NCBI GenBank assembly: GCA_007133145.1
Contig: SLNF01000357.1
Coordinates: forward strand, 1 to 5,235
Direction of reading: 5' to 3'
DNA: 5,235 nucleotides
From: Nitriliruptorales bacterium
GTDB taxonomy: Bacteria > Actinomycetota > Nitriliruptoria > Euzebyales > Egibacteraceae
This document shows, piece by piece, positions 1 to 4,855 of this stretch (its first letter is position 1; every line of letters starts with the position of its first letter). The position numbers were made by a program, and so were the translations under genes. Below the pieces are notes generated by a model, which searched no databases, was not told the DNA's origin, and saw only the letters and a list, made by a program, of their open reading frames with translations.

Positions 1-659
1 CCGCGCTGGTTGACCAGCAACCCGGGCCCTCGCGGGGCGAGGGCGGGCCGCCCGCGCACGAGCCAGGCCTCGAGCGCCTCGGCGGCGACCCGCCCGACCG
101 GCACGACGCGCTCGCGCCCGCCCTTGCCCACCGCGCGGGCGGTGCGCCCGGCGAGATCGACGTCGTCGACGTCGAGGGCGACGAGCTCGGAGATCCGCAG
201 ACCGGTGGCGTAGAGCAGCTCGAGCAGCACCCGGTCGCGCAGCGCCACGGGATCCTCGCCGGTGGGGGCAGCGAGCAGGGCCTCGACCTCGACGGCGGAG
301 AGGGCCTTGGGCAGGCGCTGGCCCGGGCGCGGCCCGGCGAGCTCGCCGGAGGGGTCGTCGGCGGCCAGGCCCTCGTCGAGGAGGAAGCGGTGCAGCCCCC
401 GCACGGCCACGAGCGCCCGGGCGATGCTCGAGGCCGCGTAGCGACCGCCGCGCGGGGTCGGGCGCACCCGCAGCCAGGCGACGAAGTCGGCGAGGTCTTC
501 GCGGGTGGCCTCACGGGGGTCGGTGATCGTCCGCTCCTCGAGGTACGCGCCGTAGAGGCGCAGGTCGCGGCGGTAGGCCGCGAGGCTGTTCGCGCTCAGA
601 CCGCGCTCGACAGCGAGGTGGTCGAGGTAGCGGTCGGCGAAGCGCGGCAGTGCGCCCAC
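1..659 (-). CDS. xerD: Tyrosine site-specific recombinase XerD (partial, C-terminus beyond window)
   Basis: XerD, working with XerC, cuts and rejoins DNA at the dif site to resolve chromosome dimers at division. The 219 complete codons in the window cover the N-terminal SAM-like core-binding domain (about residues 5-95, with LSANSLAAYRRDL near the start) and the first half of the catalytic domain. The first catalytic Arg is R155 in YATGLRISEL, and the catalytic Lys is K179 in GKGGRERVVP, the 24-residue spacing expected of XerD. The H-x-x-R motif, second His and nucleophilic Tyr lie past the window edge. The GTG start at 659-657 is chosen because AGGAGG sits 6 bases upstream and the protein begins at the usual point for the family. 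The gene follows the Nudix gene after an 82-base gap with a hairpin and promoter candidate, so it may be transcribed separately. XerD rather than XerC is inferred from the pyrG-Nudix-xerD order known in actinobacteria. Family is certain; the exact paralogue is very likely. Confidence 0.93.
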   Translation of the reverse strand, partial: MGALPRFADRYLDHLAVERGLSANSLAAYRRDLRLYGAYLEERTITDPREATREDLADFVAWLRVRPTPRGGRYAASSIARALVAVRGLHRFLLDEGLAADDPSGELAGPRPGQRLPKALSAVEVEALLAAPTGEDPVALRDRVLLELLYATGLRISELVALDVDDVDLAGRTARAVGKGGRERVVPVGRVAAEALEAWLVRGRPALAPRGPGLLVNQR

Positions 660-665
660 GGCGTC

Positions 666-671
666 CCTCCT
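666..671 (-). promoter_or_regulatory. Ribosome binding site of xerD
   Basis: AGGAGG on the minus strand, 6 bases before the GTG start at 659. It is a perfect Shine-Dalgarno core and fixes the xerD start. Confidence 0.8.
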
Positions 672-687
672 CGGGTCGGCGATACCG

Positions 688-717
688 AGCCTAGCACCAC
701 GGTTGACATAATGATCA
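688..717 (-). promoter_or_regulatory. Candidate xerD promoter with extended -10 (TGC-TAGGCT)
   Basis: On the minus strand TGCTAGGCT (696-688) fits the actinobacterial extended -10 form TGn-TAnnnT. A -35 element is weak: the best candidate is TGATCA at 717-712, 18 bases upstream, inside the only AT-rich patch of the area. Transcription would start near 681, giving a leader of about 20 bases that includes the strong ribosome binding site. The same nine-base pattern occurs upstream of pyrG, which raises confidence. This is motif reading only. Confidence 0.5.
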
Positions 718-720
718 CGC

Positions 721-740
721 GCCGTGGGCGGCCCGACGGC
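721..740 (-). terminator. GC-rich hairpin just after the Nudix stop codon, possible terminator
   Basis: One base after the Nudix stop codon the minus strand can fold GCCGT-(C)-GGG against CCC-ACGGC: eight base pairs, one bulged C, and a three-base loop. No T-run follows, but the next bases are comparatively AT-rich (GATCATTATG). Hairpins without a U-tract are commonly proposed as terminators in actinobacteria. It would separate the Nudix transcript from xerD. Confidence 0.45.
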
Positions 741-741
741 C

Positions 742-1293
742 TCACCGCACCGCGAGGCGGTGCCCGGCGGCAAGCAGGCCCACGACGGTCTTGGCGTCGG
801 TGAGGTCCCCGCTGGCCGCGGCCCGGACCGCCTCCGCCAGTGGCAGGCGCACGACGGCGAGGTCGGCCTCCTCGCCCTCGGGCGCGTAGTCCTCGGGCGG
901 GTCGACGGCCCGCAGGTCCTCGCCGAGGTAGAGCGTCGTGTGCTCGTCGGTCCAGCCGGCGGAGTTGTGGATGCTCGTCAGGGGGGTCAGGCGCCCCGCG
1001 GCGAGGCCGACCTCCTCGGCGAGCTCGCGCGCGGCGGTGGCCTCGAGCGGCTCGCCGGCGACGTCGCAGATGCCTGCCGGCAACTCGAGCAGCTCGGCGC
1101 CGACGGGGTGGCGGTACTGCCGGACGAGCACGACCTCGTCGCCGTCGACGGCCACGACGGCGACGGCGTCGACGTGTTCGACGATCTCGCGCTCGAAGGT
1201 CGCCCCGTCGAGGCCCCGGAGGGCGTCGACGCGGACGCGTGAGAGCACCCCGTCGTAGACGCGGCGGCTCGCGACCACCTCGTAGTCGGCCAC
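742..1293 (-). CDS. Nudix hydrolase, ADP-ribose pyrophosphatase type
   Basis: Predicted to hydrolyse ADP-ribose or a related nucleoside diphosphate derivative to AMP and a sugar phosphate, using divalent metal, in the cytoplasm. In 183 residues it has the ADPRase lead-in VRQYRHPVG (57-65), ELPAG (70-74), and a Nudix box at 74-97 with E81, R89-E90, E93-E94 and G96. The spacing from the first Gly to the first Glu is one residue longer than the textbook GX5E, as I recall for the mycobacterial Rv1700-type enzymes. EGEEAD (139-144) fits the downstream acidic element of ADPRases. The start is uncertain. GTG at 1293 comes two bases after the redoxin stop and gives MADYEV, matching where Rv1700-like proteins begin; GTG at 1323 would add ten residues and overlap the redoxin gene by 28 bases. 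Neither has a clear ribosome binding site, so translation is probably coupled to the redoxin gene. The position before xerD matches other actinobacteria. The exact substrate is inferred. Confidence 0.88.
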   Translation of the reverse strand: MADYEVVASRRVYDGVLSRVRVDALRGLDGATFEREIVEHVDAVAVVAVDGDEVVLVRQYRHPVGAELLELPAGICDVAGEPLEATAARELAEEVGLAAGRLTPLTSIHNSAGWTDEHTTLYLGEDLRAVDPPEDYAPEGEEADLAVVRLPLAEAVRAAASGDLTDAKTVVGLLAAGHRLAVR

Positions 1294-1295
1294 GG

Positions 1296-1901
1296 CTACG
1301 TCGGTTCGTTGCCGGGACGCCACTTGATCGAGCAGCCCACCGACGGGGTCTGCCCGGCGGCGACCGGCTGGCCGATGAGCACGGCGTCGAGGGCCGCGCG
1401 CAGGTCGGCGCCGTCGACGGGGACGTCGTTGCCCGGACGGGAGCCGTCCATCTGCCCCCGGTAGACGAGCACGTGCCCCTGCGCCGCGGCCTCGGCGCCT
1501 TCCGGCAGCGATGCGGCGGGACCGTAGACGAAGAAGTCGGGGGTGCAGGCCGCGCGGTAGGCCTTCGCGACCTCCTGGGAGGCGTCGTGGAGATAGGGGA
1601 AGGTGTAGCCGACGCGGCGGGCCTCCTCGGCCATCGCCTCGGGGCTGTCCTCCGGGTAGCGCTCAGCGTCGTTGGCGTTGATGCCGACGATCGCCACACC
1701 GCGGCGCTGGTAGGCCTCGGTCAGTCGCGCGAGCTCGCCCCGGACGTGCTTGACGAATGGGCAGTGGTTGCAGATGAACATCACGAGGATCGCCGGGGCG
1801 TCGAGCAGGTCCTCGAGGGCGACCTCGCCGCCCTCGGTGTCGGGCAGGCGGAAGGGCGCAGGTGGCGACCCGAGGGTCGCCATCGCAGAACTCTCGGCCA
1901 C
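1296..1901 (-). CDS. Thioredoxin-fold redoxin family protein (AhpC/TSA-like)
   Basis: A 201-residue cytoplasmic protein of the thioredoxin/AhpC-TSA superfamily; there is no signal peptide or membrane segment. The redox-active CxxC is C44-N-H-C47, within FICNHCPFVKHV after strand AILVMF. The cis-Pro is P121 in AACTPDFFVYG. Other landmarks are GINANDAERYPEDSPEAM (73-90), YRGQMDGSRPGND (147-159) and a C-terminal GCSIKWRPGNEP (189-200) with a third Cys, C190. These blocks mark a widespread family usually named only 'thioredoxin family protein'; its physiological substrate is not known to me. It could act as a thiol-disulfide reductase or peroxidase. The GTG start at 1901 has AAGGAG six bases upstream; an in-frame ATG at 1883 lacks such a site. 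The gene lies 155 bases after pyrG and directly abuts the Nudix gene, so those two are probably cotranscribed. A redoxin at this position is not part of the usual pyrG-Nudix-xerD order. Confidence 0.88.
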   Translation of the reverse strand: MAESSAMATLGSPPAPFRLPDTEGGEVALEDLLDAPAILVMFICNHCPFVKHVRGELARLTEAYQRRGVAIVGINANDAERYPEDSPEAMAEEARRVGYTFPYLHDASQEVAKAYRAACTPDFFVYGPAASLPEGAEAAAQGHVLVYRGQMDGSRPGNDVPVDGADLRAALDAVLIGQPVAAGQTPSVGCSIKWRPGNEPT

Positions 1902-1907
1902 GTCGTG

Positions 1908-1913
1908 CTCCTT
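1908..1913 (-). promoter_or_regulatory. Ribosome binding site of the redoxin gene
   Basis: AAGGAG on the minus strand, six bases before GTG at 1901. It decides this start over the in-frame ATG six codons further in (1883). Confidence 0.75.
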
Positions 1914-1989
1914 GGTCGGGCGTGTGCGGCACGTTCGTCGGGGCGCCGGGTCCGACCCTCGCCCTCGCGGGCCGCGCGCGGGTCGGAGC

Positions 1990-2029
1990 GCGACGGCCCC
2001 GGCCTCATCCCTACCCCGGCCGCGGTCGC
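1990..2029 (-). other. Imperfect inverted repeat in the pyrG-redoxin gap
   Basis: The 155-base gap 1902-2056 has no credible gene. GCGAC (1990-1994) pairs with GTCGC (2025-2029) and GGCC (2001-2004) with GGCC (2018-2021), leaving an unequal internal loop and a 13-base terminal loop. No T-run follows and no clear promoter is visible beside it. In DNA this GC-rich such a fold can arise by chance. Confidence 0.2.
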
Positions 2030-2056
2030 GTCCATGCCGCCGCCCGCCGGGTGCCC

Positions 2057-3727
2057 TCAGGCCGAGGCGCGGTCGTCCTCGAGGGCCGGCAGGCGCCCGG
2101 CCTGGGCGAGCATGCGCGCCTTCGCCGCGCCGACGAAGCCGGCGAAGAGCGGCTGGGGACGGTTGGGCCGTGAGCGGAACTCCGGGTGGAACTGCGCGGC
2201 GACGAACCAGGGATGGTCGGCGAGCTCGACGACCTCGACGAGGCGCTCGTCGGGCGAGACCCCGGCGATGAGCATCCCGGCGCTCTCGAGCTGCTGGCGG
2301 TAGCGGTTGGCGACCTCCCAGCGGTGGCGGTGCCGCTCGTAGATGACCGCCTCCCCGTAGGCGGCTTGGGCGCGGGTGCCCTCGCGCAGCCGGCAGGGGT
2401 AGGTGCCCAGCCGCATCGTCCCGCCGAGGTCGGCGACCTCTCGCTGGTCGGGCATGAGGTCGACGACGGCGTCGGGGGTCTCTGGGGCGAACTCGCTCGA
2501 GTTGGCCTCCGACAGCCCGAGCACGTGGCGCGCGAACTCGATGACCGCGACCTGGAGACCGAGGCAGATGCCGAGGTAGGGCACGTGGCGCTCGCGGGCG
2601 TGGCGGGCTGCGGCGATCTTGCCGTCGATCCCCCGGACCCCGAAGCCGCCGGGCACGAGCACCCCGTGGGCGTCGGCGAGGGCCCGGCGTGCGATGCCGG
2701 GCTCGGCGAGCTCGTCGGCGGCGACCCAGGCGATCTCGACCTCGACGTCGTGGGCGATGCCGGCATGCCCGAGGGCCTCGATGACCGAGAGGTAGGCGTC
2801 GGGCAGCGAGGTGTACTTGCCGACGAGGGCGATGCGCACGGTCTCGGAGGGGGCGAGCGCGCGTTCGACCATCGCCGTCCACTCGGCGAGGTCGGGCTCG
2901 ACGGCCGGATCGAGTCCGAGGCGGCGCACGACGAAGGCGTCGAGGCCCTCCTCCCGCAGCAGCAGCGGCACGGCGTAGAGGCTCTCGGCGTCGTGGGCGG
3001 AGACGACTCCGTCGACGTCGACGTCGGAGAGCATCGCGACCTTGGCCTTCAGCTCGTCGGGCAGCGGCCGGTCGGAGCGGCAGACCACGGCGTCTGGCTG
3101 GATCCCGATCGAGCGCAGCTCGCGCACGGAGTGCTGCGCGGGCTTGGTCTTGAGCTCGCCGGTCGGGGCGATGAACGGCACGAGGGCGCAGTGGACGTAG
3201 CAGATGTTCTCCCGGCCGACGTCGTAGCGCAGCTGGCGCATGGCCTCGAGGAACGGCAGGCCCTCGATGTCCCCGACGGTGCCACCCACCTCGGTGATGA
3301 CGACGTCGACCGGCGAGCCGTCGGCCCCCGGGGTGCTGCCGAGGGCGAGGATGCGCCGCTTGATCTCGTCGGTGACGTGGGGGATGACCTGCACGGTCTT
3401 GCCGAGGTAGTCGCCGCGACGCTCCTTGGCGATGACCGTCTGGTAGATCTGTCCCGTCGAGACGCTCGAGACCTGGTGCAGGCTCTCGTCGATGAAGCGC
3501 TCGTAGTGGCCGAGGTCGAGGTCGGTCTCGCCGCCGTCCTCGGTGACGAAGACCTCCCCGTGCTCGAACGGGTTCATCGTTCCGGGGTCGACGTTGACGT
3601 AGGGGTCGAGCTTCTGCATCGTCACCGACAGTCCCCGGGCCTTGAGCAACCGGCCGAGCGACGCGGCGGTGATGCCCTTGCCGAGGGAGGAGGACACGCC
3701 GCCGGTGACGAGGATGTGCTTGGCCAC
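2057..3727 (-). CDS. pyrG: CTP synthase (glutamine-hydrolysing), complete
   Basis: Converts UTP to CTP with ATP and glutamine, the last step of de novo pyrimidine nucleotide synthesis. The 556 residues are a normal length. The N-terminal synthetase domain (1 to about 270) shows the P-loop GGVSSSLGKG (9-18), DPYVNVDPGTMNPFEHGEV (41-59), EDGGETDLDLGHYERF (63-78), TEVGGTVGDIEGLPFLEA (145-162) and the UTP/CTP-site block KTKPAQHSV (193-201), where many homologues have Thr at the Ala. The class I glutamine amidotransferase domain (about 298-540) has the oxyanion-loop PGGFGVRG (359-366), the nucleophile C388 in YLGICLGLQ, and the H514/E516 pair in AQFHPEF. All catalytic residues are present. GTG at 3727 is chosen because GGAGGAG lies upstream and the protein then opens MAKHILVTGG, as in the family; an in-frame ATG at 3808 would add 27 residues of Arg/Pro-rich sequence without homology. 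A 145-base upstream gap holds a promoter candidate and two hairpins. Confidence 0.98.
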   Translation of the reverse strand: MAKHILVTGGVSSSLGKGITAASLGRLLKARGLSVTMQKLDPYVNVDPGTMNPFEHGEVFVTEDGGETDLDLGHYERFIDESLHQVSSVSTGQIYQTVIAKERRGDYLGKTVQVIPHVTDEIKRRILALGSTPGADGSPVDVVITEVGGTVGDIEGLPFLEAMRQLRYDVGRENICYVHCALVPFIAPTGELKTKPAQHSVRELRSIGIQPDAVVCRSDRPLPDELKAKVAMLSDVDVDGVVSAHDAESLYAVPLLLREEGLDAFVVRRLGLDPAVEPDLAEWTAMVERALAPSETVRIALVGKYTSLPDAYLSVIEALGHAGIAHDVEVEIAWVAADELAEPGIARRALADAHGVLVPGGFGVRGIDGKIAAARHARERHVPYLGICLGLQVAVIEFARHVLGLSEANSSEFAPETPDAVVDLMPDQREVADLGGTMRLGTYPCRLREGTRAQAAYGEAVIYERHRHRWEVANRYRQQLESAGMLIAGVSPDERLVEVVELADHPWFVAAQFHPEFRSRPNRPQPLFAGFVGAAKARMLAQAGRLPALEDDRASA

Positions 3728-3735
3728 GCGTCCTG

Positions 3736-3742
3736 CTCCTCC
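3736..3742 (-). promoter_or_regulatory. Ribosome binding site of pyrG
   Basis: GGAGGAG on the minus strand (3742-3736), eight bases before the GTG at 3727. It supports this start over the upstream ATG at 3808. Confidence 0.75.
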
Positions 3743-3761
3743 GAGTCGTCGTCGGCCGGGA

Positions 3762-3778
3762 CGGCCGCGACGCGGCCG
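3762..3778 (-). repeat. Perfect inverted repeat in the pyrG leader
   Basis: CGGCCGCG (3762-3769), a single central base, then CGCGGCCG (3771-3778): eight-base arms with no mismatch. As RNA it folds as a six-base-pair CGGCCG stem with a five-base loop. As DNA it is a 17-base dyad that a dimeric regulator could bind. It lies 20 bases beyond the ribosome binding site, inside the predicted leader. Confidence 0.6.
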
Positions 3779-3791
3779 CGGGACCGGCGCT

Positions 3792-3809
3792 CGTGGCCGT
3801 GTCGCCACG
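3792..3809 (-). repeat. Second hairpin in the pyrG leader
   Basis: CGTGGC (3792-3797) and GCCACG (3804-3809) form a perfect six-base-pair stem with a six-base loop. It lies between the predicted pyrG transcription start (near 3820) and the inverted repeat at 3762-3778. It could be part of a leader control structure or chance folding in GC-rich DNA. Confidence 0.4.
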
Positions 3810-3826
3810 GGGCGCGGCCTGGGCTC

Positions 3827-3835
3827 ACCCTAGCA
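3827..3835 (-). promoter_or_regulatory. Candidate pyrG promoter, extended -10 (TGC-TAGGGT)
   Basis: TGCTAGGGT on the minus strand fits TGn-TAnnnT and differs at one base from the element upstream of xerD. No -35 hexamer is recognisable; the region where it would lie is pure G/C and overlaps the hairpin after the preceding gene. Transcription would begin near 3820, giving a leader of about 93 bases before the pyrG start. Confidence 0.5.
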
Positions 3836-3837
3836 GC

Positions 3838-3872
3838 GCCCCGGGCGCGGGCCCGCCCCACCCGACCGGGGC
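3838..3872 (-). terminator. GC-rich hairpin after the membrane protein gene, possible terminator
   Basis: GCCCCGG (3838-3844) and CCGGGGC (3866-3872) are perfect seven-base arms. The stem begins at the base right after the stop codon of the upstream gene. The 21-base interior itself contains the palindrome GCGGGCCCGC (3847-3856). There is no T-run, so this would be a terminator of the U-tract-less type, if it is one. Confidence 0.4.
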
Positions 3873-4778
3873 TCAGCCCGCGGGTTCCTCCGCCGGCGCG
3901 TTGGGATCCGGCGGTGCGACCTCGCGCGCGGGGCGCACCTCGAGGCGCACCGGTGCGCCGTCCTCGCCGGCGACCGCGTCGGCGGGGTGGCGGGGCAGGT
4001 GCTCGCGCACGACGCCGAGGGTGCTGCGCCCGGCCTCGACGCGGTCCCCCGGCTCGACGGTCACGGCGCTGAGGTGGCGCAACTCCACGGCGACGTCGCC
4101 GTCGTCGTCGGGCACGACGCGCACCCGGACGTCGAGGTGGCCCCCGGCCATGGGGTAGCGGGCGACCTCGGTGACCTCACCGTCGACGGGCGCATGGACG
4201 GGTGCCCCGGGCTCGAGCAGCAGGGCCGCCGCACTCGTCGCCGGCCACGGGTAGCCGAGGGAGGGAAGCACGTGGTAGCGCGGGCCGTCGGTGTCCTCCC
4301 CGGCGGTGAACTTCGCGCTGTTGGCGTTGGCGGCGAGCTCGCCGACCGGCACGAGCGGGTGGGCGGTCCCACGCCTGGCCTCGAGGAAGGCGACCTCGAT
4401 CTCGGGGCTCGCCACGCGAAGGGCGAGCCCGTCGACGGTGGCGAAGACCGTGGGCTGCCGGCCGCCGCCACGGTCGGCACGGTCCCCGTCGCGGCGCGCC
4501 TCGGCGCTGCCGCCCTCGCCCTCGGAAGCGGGCGGCTCGGCAGCGGAGGCCGGCACGGGCGGCTGGTGCGCGAAGTCGTCGAGCTGGTCACCAGCGGTGA
4601 GGTTGACGTAGACGACCGCGACCGCGGCGACGACGAGCACGGCGAGCAGGGAACGGGGCACGCGTGGGCGCCGACGCGCGGTGATCCCCTTGCGCTGGGT
4701 GCGCCCGCGGGACCGCCCCTCGCCGATCTGCAGACCGCGGTCGAGCTCGCCGAGGCTGCGCAGCTCAGAGGACGGCAC
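3873..4778 (-). CDS. Uncharacterised membrane-anchored protein with degenerate LytM/M23-like domain
   Basis: A 301-residue protein I cannot name. Residues 1-42 are cytoplasmic and Arg-rich from 22. One transmembrane segment spans about 43-62 (SLLAVLVVAAVAVVYVNLTA), which by the positive-inside rule puts the rest outside. Residues 63-109 are a Pro/Glu/Gly/Ala linker. A conserved-looking block follows (VAFLEARR at 129-136, ANANSAKF at 150-157). Residues 186-285 resemble the LytM/M23 fold: PGAPVHAPVDGEVTEV (190-205), RHLSAVTVEPGDRVEAG (234-250), and a final strand VRLEVRP (277-283). The metal ligands are not there: no HxxxD precedes the first block, and the HxH strand reads VRLEV; only H235 remains. 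It is therefore probably not a peptidase and may bind or regulate something at the envelope; a lipoyl-like barrel fold is the alternative. GTG at 4778 is preferred because GGGAG lies six bases upstream; GTG at 4793 would add five residues. It occupies the slot between recN and pyrG. Confidence 0.85.
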   Translation of the reverse strand: MPSSELRSLGELDRGLQIGEGRSRGRTQRKGITARRRPRVPRSLLAVLVVAAVAVVYVNLTAGDQLDDFAHQPPVPASAAEPPASEGEGGSAEARRDGDRADRGGGRQPTVFATVDGLALRVASPEIEVAFLEARRGTAHPLVPVGELAANANSAKFTAGEDTDGPRYHVLPSLGYPWPATSAAALLLEPGAPVHAPVDGEVTEVARYPMAGGHLDVRVRVVPDDDGDVAVELRHLSAVTVEPGDRVEAGRSTLGVVREHLPRHPADAVAGEDGAPVRLEVRPAREVAPPDPNAPAEEPAG

Positions 4779-4784
4779 GACGGA

Positions 4785-4789
4785 CTCCC
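4785..4789 (-). promoter_or_regulatory. Ribosome binding site of the membrane protein gene
   Basis: GGGAG on the minus strand, six bases before GTG at 4778. The alternative GTG at 4793 has no purine-rich site upstream, so this decides the start. Confidence 0.55.
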
Positions 4790-4824
4790 GCACGACGACG
4801 ACGCGGCATGGCGCGACCGCGACG

Positions 4825-4830
4825 AGTCAA
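4825..4830 (-). promoter_or_regulatory. Weak -35-like hexamer between recN and the membrane protein gene
   Basis: TTGACT on the minus strand, in the 77-base gap after recN. No matching -10 is visible 16-19 bases downstream (only G/C-rich sequence). The gene may equally be transcribed from recN. Recorded as a lead only. Confidence 0.2.
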
Positions 4831-4855
4831 CCACGCCGCGCCCGCGCCCGCCACC

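Noticed and set aside
703..712. Plus-strand TTGACA and CATAAT as a rightward promoter
   Set aside because: The two hexamers overlap instead of being about 17 bases apart, no other partner is in range, and there is no plus-strand gene downstream.
840..2303. 487-codon open frame on the plus strand
   Set aside because: The product is mostly Arg, Pro and Ala at its start and crosses the opposite-strand Nudix, redoxin and pyrG genes. No ribosome binding site or family motif.
1902..2882. N-terminal extension of the redoxin frame up to 2882
   Set aside because: The extra 327 residues are Arg/Pro-rich and overlie pyrG in another frame. The AAGGAG before GTG 1901 and the family start point mark the true beginning.
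3007..3029. Run of GTCGAC-type repeats in pyrG
   Set aside because: It is explained by the coded residues DVDVDG with the preferred GAC and GTC codons; not a perfect palindrome and no sign of a separate function.
2186..4072. 628-codon open frame on the plus strand, antisense to pyrG
   Set aside because: Its product is an Asp/Val/Gly/Leu-rich string without recognisable motifs, and the opposite strand encodes a complete CTP synthase with all catalytic residues. Long antisense frames are expected in GC-rich coding DNA.
4791..4803. Short CGA/GAC trinucleotide run before the membrane protein gene
   Set aside because: About four units, common by chance in this base composition, with no supporting context.
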